Shown here piece by piece: positions 17,981-27,986 of a stretch of DNA of 64,000 bases. The notes below the pieces were generated by a model, which saw only the letters and a list, made by a program, of their open reading frames with translations, ran no database searches and was not told the origin of the DNA. A program made the position numbers and the translations under genes. Every line of letters begins with the position of its first letter. The stretch's first letter is position 1. The stretch lies in the NCBI GenBank assembly GCA_003331005.1, contig QENC01000001.1, forward strand, positions 186,001 through 250,000, written 5' to 3'. Source of the stretch: Candidatus Tokpelaia sp. JSC085. GTDB taxonomy: Bacteria; Pseudomonadota; Alphaproteobacteria; Rhizobiales; Rhizobiaceae.

Positions 17981-18573
17981 GTGAACCCATCCAGGTGGAA
18001 AATCACTGCATTCATGATCATGATTCAACTAAAATATTCGGATTCTGGATTTATCTTCTTCAAGATTTGTTTCTGTTCGCCACGCTTTTCGCAAACATGG
18101 CGGTATTCTCAGCATCATACGATATAGGTCCTTCAGGCCGGGATTTTATTGATCTGACATTTGTGCTTGTTGAAACAGTTTTACTATTGGTTTCATCGAT
18201 TACTTACGGTTTTGCCATGATACAGCTACATCGCAATAGCCTCGTAGGAATGCAGATATGGATGACGGTTACATTCTTTTTGGGATTGACCTTTATTATG
18301 ATGGAATTGTATGAATTCAACCATTTGATTCATGCGGGTGCAGCACCTTGGGTTTCTGCTTACTGGTCCTCCTTTTTTGTATTAGTTGCTACTCATGGTG
18401 CTCATGTCACAGGTGGACTTCTCTGGATGATATGTATGTTTGTACATCTATCCTGGGATGGACTAAACACGAATAACAGAACACGTATGACATGTTTGTC
18501 CCTTTTTTGGCACTTTCTTGATATTGTCTGGATTGGCGTTTTCACCCTTGTTTATCTTCTGGGAGCCTTATGA
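17977..18573 (+). CDS. cyoC: Cytochrome bo3 ubiquinol oxidase subunit III
   Basis: A 198-residue membrane subunit with five predicted helices that stabilises the oxidase. The pattern FGFWIYLLQDLFLFATLFANM near the start (in slightly different spacing), MELYEFNHLIHAG, FFVLVATHGAHVTGGLLWM and LFWHFLDIVWIGVFTLVYLLG identify heme-copper oxidase subunit III. It overlaps cyoB and cyoD by ATGA at both ends, indicating translational coupling in the operon. Confidence 0.96.
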   Translation: MSEPIQVENHCIHDHDSTKIFGFWIYLLQDLFLFATLFANMAVFSASYDIGPSGRDFIDLTFVLVETVLLLVSSITYGFAMIQLHRNSLVGMQIWMTVTFFLGLTFIMMELYEFNHLIHAGAAPWVSAYWSSFFVLVATHGAHVTGGLLWMICMFVHLSWDGLNTNNRTRMTCLSLFWHFLDIVWIGVFTLVYLLGAL

Positions 18574-18995
18574 TGAAGGCAACAACTAATCATGGAATCA
18601 GTGTGACCAAATATATGCTGGGGTTTATTCTATCTGTTATTCTGACTCTTTTGGCATTTAGTGCTGTCATGATGGGTTGGATAGATCAATGGTTGACCGG
18701 TACAAAAATTATTTTTCTACTTGGTTTAGCTGTTATTCAGATGTTAGTACAAATTGTATTTTTTCTTCACCTTGATGAAGGTCCTGATGCTCAATGGAAT
18801 ATACGCAGTATGTGGCTAGCAGCGTCCTGTGTACTGATTATTATTGCCGGTACCTGGATGACCATGCGGCATCTCAACTATAATATGATGGGTGGTTCAG
18901 GCCGTGTGATCCGTAGTGACGTTCTTTATCCTGCGATACTTTCTCCACAGTCACCACAGAATGAAAGGCCAGCGGAAATTGTGCCAGAGACATAA
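18570..18995 (+). CDS. cyoD: Cytochrome bo3 ubiquinol oxidase subunit IV
   Basis: A 141-residue small membrane subunit with three helices (about residues 15-40, 45-65 and 80-100). The motif VQIVFFLHLDEGPDAQWN is diagnostic of CyoD, which assists assembly of the CuB site. The C-terminal tail after residue 110, rich in S and P, is longer than in the E. coli protein. It starts at ATG 18570, overlapping cyoC by 4 bases, and ends the operon 37 bases before the convergent coaA stop. Confidence 0.94.
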   Translation: MMKATTNHGISVTKYMLGFILSVILTLLAFSAVMMGWIDQWLTGTKIIFLLGLAVIQMLVQIVFFLHLDEGPDAQWNIRSMWLAASCVLIIIAGTWMTMRHLNYNMMGGSGRVIRSDVLYPAILSPQSPQNERPAEIVPET

Positions 18996-19032
18996 TCCTC
19001 CTGACACACGACATTACCTTCTCATTGGCTTA

Positions 19033-19977
19033 TTACAATCTCCGAAGAGCAACTTTCTCAACCATATGATCAGCACCTTTCTGTAAAACAAGATTAGCTC
19101 GCGGGCGGGTAGGCAAGATGTTTTCTTTAAGATTCTTCAAATTGATATTGGTCCAAAGATCTTCTGCAGCGCGGCTGGCTTCTTCCAGATTCATTTTTGT
19201 ATAACGGTGGAAAAAAGATTGTGGATTGCGGAATGCTGTTTCCCGCAATTTTATAAACCGCTCCATATACCATTGATGAATATTGGCAATTGTTGCATCA
19301 ATATAGATGGAAAAATCAAAAAAATCCGAAACAAACAGCATAGCCTTGCCATCCCGCGGCACAGGATTGACTTGGAGAACATTGACACCTTCAACAATAA
19401 GAATATCGGGCCGGTCGATAGTCACGTATTCTCCTTCCAGAACGTCATAGGTTAAATGTGAATAGAGTGGCGCTTGAACATCAGGTACACCCGTTTTGAT
19501 CTCGGAGAGAAAACGTATGAGAGAACTTGTGTTATAACTTTCTGGAAATCCTTTGCGATCCATATGGTTCTGCAGCTGCAACACAGTATTAGGATACAAA
19601 AAACCATCTGTTGTTACCAGCGCAACCTTGGGACTGGACTTCCAGCGTTTGAGCAGTTCCTGTAAAATACGTGCTGTTGTTGATTTCCCGACTGCAACTG
19701 AACCAGCAATGCCGATAATAAAGGGAGTCTTTACTGTATCTTGCATCTGCAGGAACTTGTGCCGCTGCTGAAATAATATCTGACTTGATTCCACATGAGA
19801 TGATAAAAGACGCGACAAGGAGAGGTAAATGCGCTGAACCTCCTTTAGATCAACTGGATCGCCAATTGACCGAAGACGTTGCACTTCATCAGAAGTAAGA
19901 GTGAGTGGTGTATCAGCGCGGAATGAAGCCCATTCCTCTGATAGAAAAAGGCTATAGTTTGCCGGAAAAGGTATCAT
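19033..19977 (-). CDS. coaA: Type I pantothenate kinase
   Basis: CoaA phosphorylates pantothenate, the first and controlling step of coenzyme A synthesis. Walker A is [16 protein letters not shown] (near residue 95), and the typical strings [36 protein letters not shown] and [10 protein letters not shown] are intact. The length is 314 residues. The start ATG 19977 overlaps the hisE stop by 4 bases, so it is translated from the histidine operon transcript, an arrangement conserved in rhizobia although the pathways are unrelated. Confidence 0.96.
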   Translation of the reverse strand: MIPFPANYSLFLSEEWASFRADTPLTLTSDEVQRLRSIGDPVDLKEVQRIYLSLSRLLSSHVESSQILFQQRHKFLQMQDTVKTPFIIGIAGSVAVGKSTTARILQELLKRWKSSPKVALVTTDGFLYPNTVLQLQNHMDRKGFPESYNTSSLIRFLSEIKTGVPDVQAPLYSHLTYDVLEGEYVTIDRPDILIVEGVNVLQVNPVPRDGKAMLFVSDFFDFSIYIDATIANIHQWYMERFIKLRETAFRNPQSFFHRYTKMNLEEASRAAEDLWTNINLKNLKENILPTRPRANLVLQKGADHMVEKVALRRL

Positions 19978-20342
19978 CCGTCAGTCTGCTGTTTTCTCGG
20001 GAAGAAGGACCGAGCCATGGGTTCGGTTCGTGCTGCTTTTTCCTGTAGCCCACTTTGGGTAGTGCGCTTTTCGAGTTCGGTCAGGACATCTTCAAGACTG
20101 ATGCCACCAATTTTCCACACAACCATAAGATGGTAAACAAGATCAGCGCTTTCACTGACAAGTCGAGCTTTGTCTTCTTTCAGTAGGGCAATAACCGTTT
20201 CAAATGCTTCTTCACCAAGTTTTTTAGCGGCATAAGAAGCACCTTTAGTAACAAGACTTGCAGTGTAGGAATTCTCGTCTCTGCTATCTGCACGTGTGGT
20301 AATGATCTTTTCAAGATCGCTAAAAAAGGATCGTTCAGTCAT
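19974..20342 (-). CDS. hisE: Phosphoribosyl-ATP pyrophosphatase
   Basis: HisE hydrolyses phosphoribosyl-ATP to phosphoribosyl-AMP, the second step of histidine synthesis. It is an all-alpha MazG-like enzyme; [22 protein letters not shown] and [13 protein letters not shown] (fragments) carry the metal-binding E-E...E..D pattern. It has 122 residues, with a tail of about 25 residues after the core. Start ATG 20342 overlaps the hisF stop by 4 bases, and its stop overlaps coaA, so three genes are coupled in series. Confidence 0.95.
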   Translation of the reverse strand: MTERSFFSDLEKIITTRADSRDENSYTASLVTKGASYAAKKLGEEAFETVIALLKEDKARLVSESADLVYHLMVVWKIGGISLEDVLTELEKRTTQSGLQEKAARTEPMARSFFPRKQQTDG

Positions 20343-21133
20343 CCTGTGTCTCCGCACCCATCAAGGCGCATGGGAATCCCAGCTTTTGCCATATATTGTT
20401 TTGCTTCGCTGATTTTATAACGGTCGAAATGAAAAATTGAGGCTGCAAGGACAGCTGTTGCATGGCCATCACGTATACCTTCAACAAGATGATCCAGTGT
20501 TCCCACACCACCAGATGCAATGACTGGCACACGGACACTATCAGCTACGGTGCGCACCAATTCGATATTATAACCTGTCTTGGTTCCATCACGATCAATA
20601 GATGTTAGCAAGATTTCACCAGCACCAAGAGTGACAACCTTTTGCACAAAGTCGATCACATCAAGACCAGTTGCCATCCTACCACCGTGTGTGCACACTT
20701 CCCAAGAGGAGCCTTGTTCTCTCTTTTCATTTTGTTTTGCATCAATAGCAACTACAATACATTGATCACCGAATTTGTTCGCAGCTTCTGCTATCAGATC
20801 AGGGTTTTGTACAGCCGCCGTATTGATAGAAACTTTGTCTGCACCAGCAAGAAGCAGTTTGCGTACGTCATTCACTGTACGTATCCCACCGCCAACCGTC
20901 AATGGAACAAAACAACATTCTGCCGTTTTTGCTACAACGTCAAAAATCGTATCGCGATCTTCAGATGAAGCGGTAATATCCAGAAAACAAAGTTCATCAG
21001 CTCCTGCTACATCATAATCTTGAGCAACCTTTACTGGATCACCTGCATCTATAAGATCAACAAAATTAATCCCCTTGACTATACGGCCACCTTTGACATC
21101 TAAACAGGGAATCAGACGCGCTTTCATGGTCAT
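20339..21133 (-). CDS. hisF: Imidazole glycerol phosphate synthase, cyclase subunit
   Basis: HisF, with the glutaminase HisH, makes imidazole glycerol phosphate and AICAR from PRFAR. It is a TIM barrel of 264 residues with the two half-barrel phosphate motifs; visible strings are [58 protein letters not shown] (in parts), [16 protein letters not shown] and [13 protein letters not shown]. Catalytic aspartates lie in CLDV and SIDRDG. ATG 21133 overlaps the hisA stop by 4 bases. Confidence 0.97.
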   Translation of the reverse strand: MTMKARLIPCLDVKGGRIVKGINFVDLIDAGDPVKVAQDYDVAGADELCFLDITASSEDRDTIFDVVAKTAECCFVPLTVGGGIRTVNDVRKLLLAGADKVSINTAAVQNPDLIAEAANKFGDQCIVVAIDAKQNEKREQGSSWEVCTHGGRMATGLDVIDFVQKVVTLGAGEILLTSIDRDGTKTGYNIELVRTVADSVRVPVIASGGVGTLDHLVEGIRDGHATAVLAASIFHFDRYKISEAKQYMAKAGIPMRLDGCGDTG

Positions 21134-21867
21134 GATTGTATGCCCTTACGCAAAAGAATAAGAGCTGCCTCTGCATCAATCCGCCCATCATAAAGTGCTC
21201 GTCCACTGATTGCGCCATTTAGAATCGCAGCATCAGGCATAATCATGCGTTCAACATCCTCAAAAGACGCGAAGCCACCAGATGCAATGACCGGAATGGA
21301 AACCTGTTGTGCCAATTCAAGCGTAGCGTCCCAGTTAACGCCACTCAAGATACCGTCGCGGTCGATGTCAGTATAGATAATAGCCGCTACACCCATCCCT
21401 TCAAAACTAAGGGCAAGCTCAATCGCATTAAAACGCGATGTTTCCGCCCAACCCTCCACAGCAACCCTGCCGTTTCGGGCATCAAGGCCAACAATAATCT
21501 TGTCCGGGAAAAGCCTGCAGGCTTCGCGCAGGAATAGCGGATGACGGACAGCTGCTGTACCAAGAATAACGCGCGCCAACCCCTTGATAAGCCAGTGTTC
21601 AATCTGGGCAAGTGACCGGATACCACCACCCAGCTGAATCCGACTGGATGTTGCCCGTAAGATCGCTTCTACTGCAGCACCATTAATGCTTGCACCAGCG
21701 AATGCACCATTGAGATCAACTACATGTAGCCATTCAAATCCTTGATCCTGAAAACTCTTCGCTTGCGCTGCCGGGTCAACACCATAAACTGTGGCAGTGC
21801 TCATATCGCCCTTCTCAAGGCGTACGCATACACCATCCTTGAGATCAATTGCCGGATAAAGGATCAT
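21130..21867 (-). CDS. hisA: Phosphoribosylformimino-5-aminoimidazole carboxamide ribotide isomerase
   Basis: HisA isomerises ProFAR to PRFAR, feeding HisF/HisH. It is a 245-residue TIM barrel related to HisF; visible motifs are [47 protein letters not shown] and [15 protein letters not shown]. The catalytic aspartates are in AIDLK and [11 protein letters not shown] 21867 overlaps the hisH stop by 4 bases; a start three codons upstream is rejected on that ground. Confidence 0.97.
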   Translation of the reverse strand: MILYPAIDLKDGVCVRLEKGDMSTATVYGVDPAAQAKSFQDQGFEWLHVVDLNGAFAGASINGAAVEAILRATSSRIQLGGGIRSLAQIEHWLIKGLARVILGTAAVRHPLFLREACRLFPDKIIVGLDARNGRVAVEGWAETSRFNAIELALSFEGMGVAAIIYTDIDRDGILSGVNWDATLELAQQVSIPVIASGGFASFEDVERMIMPDAAILNGAISGRALYDGRIDAEAALILLRKGIQS

Positions 21868-22523
21868 GGCTTCCATTCCAAAAAATTTGCGAGAAACTCA
21901 ATGCCGAGGCGTTGACTTTTTTCAGGATGAAACTGCGTTCCAAAAACATTATTTTTAGAAACCACTGCGGTTATCTTACCACCATAATTAGCTGTTGCTA
22001 AACAATTTTTTTTATCTGTACAGTTAAAATGGTAGGAATGTAAAAAATAGGCATGAAGGCCTTCCGGTCCGGTTGGAATCCCTTTAAAAAGGGTGTGGTC
22101 TGCCGCAGACTCAGCAAGTTCAAGGGTGTTCCAACCGATTTGCGGCACTTTCAGTTGCTCATGCATTGGATTCATACGAATCACGTCCCCTTTTATCCAG
22201 TCCAAACCTTGGGTCGGCTCTTTTTCAAGCCCACGTGTTGATAGAAGCTGCATGCCAACGCAAATCCCAAGAAAAGGTTTTCCGGCTTTTAACACTATCT
22301 CTTCGAGAGCTTCAACCATTCCAGAAACACCGTCAAGACCCCTGCGACAATCAGCATAAGCTCCCACTCCGGGAAGAACGATACGATCTGCAACACGGAC
22401 ACGTCGTACTTCATTGGTAATTTCAATATTCGCTGGAACACCACGCTCATTGGCTGCACGCCCAAAGGCCTTTGCAACTGAACGTAAATTGCCAGATCCG
22501 TAATCAATAATGGCGACCAGCAT
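21864..22523 (-). CDS. hisH: Imidazole glycerol phosphate synthase, glutamine amidotransferase subunit
   Basis: HisH hydrolyses glutamine and passes ammonia through the HisF barrel. It is a 219-residue class I glutaminase: nucleophile cysteine in [11 protein letters not shown], and the histidine-glutamate pair in [11 protein letters not shown]. The N-terminus [13 protein letters not shown] is standard. The start at 22523 lies 5 bases past the hisB stop; the frame is open another 17 codons upstream within hisB, without need. A DUF2628 gene often sits between hisB and hisH in rhizobia; it is absent here. Confidence 0.96.
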   Translation of the reverse strand: MLVAIIDYGSGNLRSVAKAFGRAANERGVPANIEITNEVRRVRVADRIVLPGVGAYADCRRGLDGVSGMVEALEEIVLKAGKPFLGICVGMQLLSTRGLEKEPTQGLDWIKGDVIRMNPMHEQLKVPQIGWNTLELAESAADHTLFKGIPTGPEGLHAYFLHSYHFNCTDKKNCLATANYGGKITAVVSKNNVFGTQFHPEKSQRLGIEFLANFLEWKP

Positions 22524-22528
22524 TAGCT

Positions 22529-23125
22529 TTATCCTTTCAGCGAACCTTTTGTGGAAGGAACAATCTCTCTGCATCTTGGATCGATTTCGATAGCAGTACG
22601 CAACACCTGTGCAACTGCTTTGAAACAGGTTTCAGCAATATGATGATTATTGATGCCATAGTGATTAACTATATGCAATGTGATACCAGCATTTTGTACA
22701 AAAGCTTGAAAAAACTCCCGTATAAGTTCAGTATCAAATGTACCAATCTTTGCGGCATTAAATAGAACCTTCCACACAAGATGCGGGCGGCCTGATATAT
22801 CAATAGCAGCGAGTGTACAGCTTTCATCCATGACGAGATCAAGTGAAGCATAACGCTTAATACCACGCCGCTCATCCAAGGCTTCAAATAAGGCATGCCC
22901 AAGCAAAATGCCACAATCCTCAACTGTATGGTGATCATCAATGTGCAAATCACCCTTGGCTTTCACACACATATCAATCAGCGAATGTCGTGCAAACTGT
23001 GCAAGCATATGATCAAAGAAACCAATCCCGGTTTTAATGTCAGCTGCTCCTATCCCGTCTATTTTTAGTGAAACTGATATATCAGTTTCACTCGTTTTCC
23101 TGCTCATTGATGCATTGCGTATCAT
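22529..23125 (-). CDS. hisB: Imidazoleglycerol-phosphate dehydratase
   Basis: HisB dehydrates imidazole glycerol phosphate to imidazole acetol phosphate. It is the monofunctional form (198 residues) without the phosphatase domain of enterobacteria. The two manganese-binding clusters are seen: [13 protein letters not shown] with [14 protein letters not shown], and the C-terminal [23 protein letters not shown] lies before ATG 23125. It is the first gene of the minus-strand run hisB-hisH-hisA-hisF-hisE-coaA and is divergent from hslV. hisG, hisD, hisC and hisI are outside the window. Confidence 0.97.
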   Translation of the reverse strand: MIRNASMSRKTSETDISVSLKIDGIGAADIKTGIGFFDHMLAQFARHSLIDMCVKAKGDLHIDDHHTVEDCGILLGHALFEALDERRGIKRYASLDLVMDESCTLAAIDISGRPHLVWKVLFNAAKIGTFDTELIREFFQAFVQNAGITLHIVNHYGINNHHIAETCFKAVAQVLRTAIEIDPRCREIVPSTKGSLKG

Positions 23126-23235
23126 TCTTATTTTCCGTTACCCAGTAATTTTTCTTCTTAAAGTTAAACATTACCAAGAGAATAGATTCCCATCTATTAT
23201 CATTACCGGCAAAAATAGCTGAAAACAGGGCAAAG

Positions 23236-23264
23236 GTTGAGTTTCAGGCAGACACCACCTAAAT
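23236..23264 (+). promoter_or_regulatory. Candidate RpoH-type (heat-shock) promoter of hslVU
   Basis: GTTGAG (23236-23241), 16 bases, then CCTAAAT (23258-23264). This is close to the alphaproteobacterial heat-shock pattern CTTGAA-N16/17-CYTATNT and lies about 75 bases before the hslV start. HslVU is a heat-shock operon in most proteobacteria, which supports the reading. Confidence 0.4.
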
Positions 23265-23338
23265 AGAGAGACTGTACTCATTAATTGAGGATAAAAATTG
23301 ATGATACAATCAAGGTATTTAGAGACAGGAGTAGTTTT

Positions 23339-23896
23339 GTGATAGAACACAACCGTGGTACCATATATGGTACGACAATTATTACCGTGCGTAAACACGG
23401 CGATGTTGTCATTGCTGGTGACGGTCAAGTTTCCCTTGGTCAAACGATCATGAAGGGCAATGCACACAAAGTGCGACGCATCGGGAGTGATCGGACTGTT
23501 ATCGCTGGGTTTGCTGGAGCAACAGCTGATGCTTTTACCTTGCTTGAACGACTTGAAGGTAAGCTTGAGCAATATTCTAGCCAGTTGATGCGAGCAGCTG
23601 TCGAATTGGCCAAGGATTGGAGAACAGACCGTTATCTGCGTCAACTTGAAGCCATGATGCTGGTGGCAGACAGGCAGGTGACGCTGGCTTTAACTGGTCA
23701 GGGAGATGTGCTGGAACCGGAAGATGGTATCATGGCGATTGGTTCAGGTGGCAATTATGCACTGGCTGCAGCCCGTGCTCTTGCTGATACAAAGCTTGAG
23801 GCTGAAACAATAGCACGCAAAGCCATGGCAATTGCTGCCGATATCTGTGTTTACACCAATCACAATTTTACTGTTGAAACACTTCATACAAAATAA
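23339..23896 (+). CDS. hslV: ATP-dependent protease proteolytic subunit HslV (ClpQ)
   Basis: HslV is a proteasome-like threonine protease, a double hexamer capped by the HslU ATPase, that degrades misfolded and regulatory proteins. The catalytic N-terminal threonine is the first T of [19 protein letters not shown]; it must be exposed by removing a short leader. I chose GTG 23339, which has AGGAG at 7 bases, giving an 11-residue leader [11 protein letters not shown] and 185 residues; the frame is open to 23285 upstream. [17 protein letters not shown] and [20 protein letters not shown] (parts) are typical. Bartonella proteins have a similar leader. Confidence 0.95.
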   Translation: MIEHNRGTIYGTTIITVRKHGDVVIAGDGQVSLGQTIMKGNAHKVRRIGSDRTVIAGFAGATADAFTLLERLEGKLEQYSSQLMRAAVELAKDWRTDRYLRQLEAMMLVADRQVTLALTGQGDVLEPEDGIMAIGSGGNYALAAARALADTKLEAETIARKAMAIAADICVYTNHNFTVETLHTK

Positions 23897-23931
23897 ATTA
23901 ACTCTTTTATATTTCGGAAAGCTTTATCTTC

Positions 23932-25236
23932 ATGAGCCAGACATTTTCACCGCGCGAAATCGTATCCGAGCTTAACCGATTCATCATTGGGCAAAATGAT
24001 GCAAAAAGGGCTGTTGCGATTGCACTACGCAATCGTTGGCGCCGTCAACAACTTGAAAGTTTGATGCGCGAAGAGGTTATGCCGAAAAACATATTGATGA
24101 TTGGACCGACAGGAGTCGGTAAAACAGAAATTTCCCGTAGGCTTGCCAAGCTTGCCGGAGCGCCCTTTGTTAAGGTTGAAGCAACAAAATTTACTGAAAT
24201 TGGCTTTGTAGGCCGTGATGTAGAGCAAATTATACGCGATCTGGTGGAGATTGCTATAAACCTTATCAAGGATAAGCGGAGGGAAGAGGTGTGTCCTCGT
24301 GCCCATATTAATGCAGAAGAGCGTGTTTTGGAAGCTCTTGTAGGCAAAAATGCAAGTCCGGCAACGCGCGAAGCTTTCCGCAAGAAATTGCGTGAGGGCG
24401 AACTTGACGACAGGGAAATTGAGATTGAAGTGGCTGATCACAACACTGCAACACCAACTTTTGATATACCAGGCATGCCTGGGGCTCAAATGGGAATCAT
24501 GAATCTTTCTGAGATTTTTGGAAAACTTAGTGCACGTACCAAGACGCGCAAAATAACCGTGCATAATGCATTCAAGCCATTGATTGATGATGAATCAGAT
24601 AAACTTCTTGATCAAGAACAGATTGTGCAGGATGCGCTCAAGGTTACAGAAAATGATGGTATCGTTTTCATTGATGAGATTGATAAAATTGCAACACGTC
24701 AGTCAAATAATCACACGACCCCACGTGAAGGGGTACAGAGGGATCTTCTCCCATTGGTTGAGGGCACAACCGTTTCTACGAAATACGGGCAAGTGAAAAC
24801 AGACCATATCTTGTTCATTGCTTCTGGGGCGTTTCACACTTCTAAACCATCAGATCTTTTACCAGAATTACAAGGGCGCTTGCCTATACGGGTGGAACTT
24901 GCTGCGTTAACACGCGAAGATTTGCGCCGTATTTTGACTGAGCCAGAGGCAAGTCTTATTAAGCAGTATATAGCATTGATGGCTACAGAAGACGTTGTGC
25001 TTGAATTTACTGATGATGCTATTGATGCACTTGCTGATATTGCAGTACATCTTAATTCCAATGTTGAAAACATTGGCGCACGCCGCCTGCAAACAGTTAT
25101 GGAACGTGTCCTGGACGACATTTCATATACAGCACCAGATAAAAGCAACACAAAATTCAAGATTGATGCAGCGTATGTGCATCATTCCGTAGGGAAGCTT
25201 GCTTCTAATACTGATCTTTCGCGTTATATACTCTAA
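23932..25236 (+). CDS. hslU: ATP-dependent protease ATPase subunit HslU (ClpY)
   Basis: The AAA+ unfoldase that feeds substrates to HslV. Walker A is [15 protein letters not shown] (near residue 60), Walker B is [11 protein letters not shown], and the inserted I domain lies between. The pore motif GFVGRD is seen near residue 90. The C-terminus LSRYIL is the segment that docks into HslV and is intact. The length is 434 residues. It starts 35 bases after hslV and is cotranscribed. Confidence 0.97.
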   Translation: MSQTFSPREIVSELNRFIIGQNDAKRAVAIALRNRWRRQQLESLMREEVMPKNILMIGPTGVGKTEISRRLAKLAGAPFVKVEATKFTEIGFVGRDVEQIIRDLVEIAINLIKDKRREEVCPRAHINAEERVLEALVGKNASPATREAFRKKLREGELDDREIEIEVADHNTATPTFDIPGMPGAQMGIMNLSEIFGKLSARTKTRKITVHNAFKPLIDDESDKLLDQEQIVQDALKVTENDGIVFIDEIDKIATRQSNNHTTPREGVQRDLLPLVEGTTVSTKYGQVKTDHILFIASGAFHTSKPSDLLPELQGRLPIRVELAALTREDLRRILTEPEASLIKQYIALMATEDVVLEFTDDAIDALADIAVHLNSNVENIGARRLQTVMERVLDDISYTAPDKSNTKFKIDAAYVHHSVGKLASNTDLSRYIL

Positions 25237-25760
25237 AAACCTGATATATGCATTTTCTCCGGTTTATTTTTATGTCAATCGATCTGCTCAGCAAAGCAAT
25301 TTCAATCTGATGCATTATGATCTATCTATTATAGAGGTTTACAAATAAAATTTATAAATCACATAATGAGTAAAAATAAGATAATAGTGCCGTATCTCCG
25401 TACAGTCAGTCCTAATTGGTGAGGTGGCATTCCAGACAGGATACTGATACTGTCAAGGGTGCCCTGAAAGAAAGAGCGGAACACCTTGCTTGCGGATGGT
25501 TAGTAATCTCAACATGAGCCATAATGGCTTTGTACATGAACATTAGATTGAACAGATGAGATGGTCTCTATTGGTAATTGATCCTAAAAAAGTAGCTAGA
25601 CTAGATCTTAGCCTTGACTTTTCCAGTAGAGCAAGGGAGATATTCTGTATCGACCGATATACTAGTGCCGTAGGTAAAAACGGGAACTCATAGTAGACAA
25701 TTTCTGTCAGGGAATAGGCTTTCGCTGGAATATATTTACTTCTATAGAGGAGATTGCTAC
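25237..25760. other. Gene-free interval between hslU and fdxA
   Basis: 524 bases with no supported gene on either strand and many stops in all frames. The start could hold a weak terminator: AAACC (about 25236-25240) pairs with GGTTT (about 25260-25264), which precedes ATTTTTA. In related rhizobia a small S4-domain RNA-binding gene often lies just before fdxA; I searched by eye for its remains and could not support any. Confidence 0.4.
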
Positions 25761-26099
25761 GTGACCTATGTTGTCACTGATAATTGTATCCGATGCAAAT
25801 ATACCGATTGTGTCGAAGTCTGTCCTGTTGATTGTTTCTATGAAGGTGAGAACATGCTCGTTATCCATCCAGATGAATGCATTGATTGCGGTGTCTGCGA
25901 ACCGGAATGCCCCGCGGACGCCATCAGATCTGATACAGAACCAGGCCTCGATAAATGGCTTGCGCTTAATGCTGAGTATGCTGCGAAATGGCCGAATATT
26001 ACACACAAAAAAAATCCCTTACCAGATGCTAGGGCAATGGACGGGATATCAGAAAAATTAGAACGGTACTTTTCTGAAAAAGGAGGTGATGGTGACTGA
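25761..26099 (+). CDS. fdxA: Ferredoxin, seven-iron type (FdxA)
   Basis: A 112-residue ferredoxin with the 7Fe architecture: first cluster residues in [19 protein letters not shown] and second in [17 protein letters not shown]. The first cysteine motif has the altered spacing (CxxCxxxxC) that binds a [3Fe-4S] cluster beside a [4Fe-4S]. The tail [19 protein letters not shown] is typical of FdxA. GTG 25761 has AGGAG at 8 bases. fdxA-carD is a conserved rhizobial pair. Its electron donor might be Fpr, encoded near 2 kb, as an inference only. Confidence 0.95.
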   Translation: MTYVVTDNCIRCKYTDCVEVCPVDCFYEGENMLVIHPDECIDCGVCEPECPADAIRSDTEPGLDKWLALNAEYAAKWPNITHKKNPLPDARAMDGISEKLERYFSEKGGDGD

Positions 26100-26216
26100 T
26101 TGATTTTCATAAAAGGCTATGGTAAAATACGCGACCTTGTCGGTAGTTGTAATGAGTGTTTTACAGAAACCGTTTTACCATCAGGAGGTCGTCGGTCGCA
26201 GGAGGGAGGTAAGATT

Positions 26217-26246
26217 GTGTGCACTTCAAAATGCTTTGCATGTTGA
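26217..26246 (+). other. Possible 9-codon cysteine-rich leader ORF upstream of carD
   Basis: GGGAGG precedes GTG 26217 by 7 bases, opening a frame that reads MCTSKCFAC and stops at TGA 26244-26246. Three of nine residues are cysteine. It lies between fdxA and carD. It could be a leader peptide sensing cysteine or redox supply, or the ribosome site could serve an overlapping GTG at 26219 in the carD frame, or be chance. Confidence 0.2.
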
Positions 26247-26344
26247 TCTTATATCACGACATATTGCGTCAGATTGATGTTGTCATGCCTCTGTTTTTCG
26301 GCAAGTACTACCGGATACAGATACAAAGAGAGAAAGTCAATCTT

Positions 26345-26893
26345 ATGTCATCCCCACAGAAAAAAGCAATAAATCGTCACGGATTCAAAGTAGGTGAATC
26401 GATTGTTTATCCAGCACATGGTGTTGGACAAATCATGGCCATTGAAGAGCAGGCAGTTGCCGGACATAAACTTGAACTGTTCGTTATTCATTTTGAGAAG
26501 GATAAGATGCATGTCAAAGTACCGGTTGCAAAAGCGCTTTCAATTGGCATGCGCAAGTTATCAGAAACCAGCTTTGTGGAGCGTGCTCTCAAGGTGCTTC
26601 GTGGTCGCGCACGCGTTAAAAGAACAATGTGGTCGCGCCGTGCACAGGAATATGATGCCAAGATCAATTCCGGCAATCTGATTGCAATTGCAGAAGTTGT
26701 TCGTGATCTCTACCGCGCTGAAGATCAACCAGAGCAGTCCTATTCTGAACGGCAGCTTTATGAAGCGGCTCTTGATCGGATGGCTCGGGAAATCGCTGCG
26801 GTTAACAAGGTATTGGCAACAGAAGCGATGAGTTTGATTGCAGTACATTTGACAAAAAATCCCAAGGAAGCAGTCAAAGATCAAGCTGCCTGA
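26345..26893 (+). CDS. carD: CarD family transcriptional regulator (RNA polymerase binding)
   Basis: A CarD/CdnL-type protein that binds the beta subunit of RNA polymerase and stabilises open complexes, notably at rRNA promoters. The N-terminal RNA polymerase interaction domain holds GFKVGESIVYPAHGVGQI and HKLELFVIHFEKDKMHVKVP (parts), and the C-terminal helical domain has WSRRAQEYDAKINSG and SYSERQLYEAALDRMARE. The start ATG 26345 (MSSPQKK) agrees with rhizobial homologues, giving 182 residues; the frame extends 42 codons further, to GTG 26219, in a non-conserved stretch. It follows fdxA after 245 bases. Confidence 0.94.
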   Translation: MSSPQKKAINRHGFKVGESIVYPAHGVGQIMAIEEQAVAGHKLELFVIHFEKDKMHVKVPVAKALSIGMRKLSETSFVERALKVLRGRARVKRTMWSRRAQEYDAKINSGNLIAIAEVVRDLYRAEDQPEQSYSERQLYEAALDRMAREIAAVNKVLATEAMSLIAVHLTKNPKEAVKDQAA

Positions 26894-27040
26894 TGAAATA
26901 GAGAGCCAAGGAATAGTGCGCCGTAGACATTGACGTTTTCCCCCTCCTGAGTTTTGTATATAAAAGACCTCACGCATTCAATCACAAATGCTTATATTTG
27001 ATAGATGACAACGCCAAACACCCTAAACCATTGAGAGGAT

Positions 27041-27895
27041 TCATAGACGCAGCAAATCATTTATAGATGTTTTTGAGCGTGTCTTTTCATCAACCTGCTT
27101 GACAACCACGGCACAGTAAAGGTTTGGACCCGTCTTGCCATCTGGGAACAGTCCACCAGGGAGGGTCCCTGCAACAACAACAGAATAGGGTGGAACCTCT
27201 CCATAAGAAATTTCACCGGTGGTGCGATCAACAATCTTAGTTGATTGTCCAATGTAAACACCCATGCCAAGAACAGCTCCCTCCCGGATAATGCAGCCTT
27301 CCACAATTTCTGAACGAGCACCGATAAAACAGTTGTCTTCAACAATGGTCGGACTAGCTTGTAATGGTTCTAGCACACCGCCGATACCTACTCCTCCTGA
27401 TAGATGAACATGACGCCCAATTTGTGCACAGGAGCCAACCGTTGCCCATGTATCTACCATGGTCCCCTCGCCGACATAAGCACCAAGATTGACAAAGGAA
27501 GGCATTAGAATAACGCCAGGAGCGATATAGGCAGAATGGCGGACAAGAGCATGAGGCACTAAGCGAAAAGCAGTACGTTCAAATTCAGTCTTCGTCCAGC
27601 CATCGAATTTTGACGGTATCTTGTCCCACCAGCCTGTACCATTTGGACCACCGGTCATCATCTCCATGGGGTTAAGCTGAAAAGATAAAAGAACAGCTTT
27701 TTTTACCCATTGATTCACATGCCATTGTCCATCAAGACGGGGTTCAGCAACTCGCATAATCCCTTTATCTAGAAGATCAAGCGTAGTCTTTACTGCATCA
27801 CGTACTATACCCTGAGTCGTCGTATTGATACGATCTCGCTGGTCAAAAGCTTGTTCAATTATCTGTTCTAGTTCATTCATATTGGAAGATGTCAT
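27041..27895 (-). CDS. dapD: 2,3,4,5-tetrahydropyridine-2,6-dicarboxylate N-succinyltransferase
   Basis: DapD transfers succinyl from succinyl-CoA to tetrahydrodipicolinate in the lysine and diaminopimelate pathway, needed for peptidoglycan. It is a left-handed beta-helix trimer; hexapeptide repeats are visible as [23 protein letters not shown] and GGVGIGG (in parts). The helical N-terminus and the motif [16 protein letters not shown] are standard. ATG 27895 has GGAG at 7 bases and gives 284 residues, the family length; the frame extends 26 codons further upstream. It is divergent from the LOG gene, 91 bases away. Confidence 0.96.
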   Translation of the reverse strand: MTSSNMNELEQIIEQAFDQRDRINTTTQGIVRDAVKTTLDLLDKGIMRVAEPRLDGQWHVNQWVKKAVLLSFQLNPMEMMTGGPNGTGWWDKIPSKFDGWTKTEFERTAFRLVPHALVRHSAYIAPGVILMPSFVNLGAYVGEGTMVDTWATVGSCAQIGRHVHLSGGVGIGGVLEPLQASPTIVEDNCFIGARSEIVEGCIIREGAVLGMGVYIGQSTKIVDRTTGEISYGEVPPYSVVVAGTLPGGLFPDGKTGPNLYCAVVVKQVDEKTRSKTSINDLLRL

Positions 27896-27986
27896 AAAAA
27901 TCTCCATTGAAAAATGAAATATATTAAATCCATGTTCACAAGACTTAAATAATGCTATAATATCAATTAACAAGAAGGATATTATA

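Noticed and set aside
24025-24564. 179-codon minus-strand ORF inside hslU
   Set aside because: It is opposite an intact, strongly conserved gene and has no recognisable domain.
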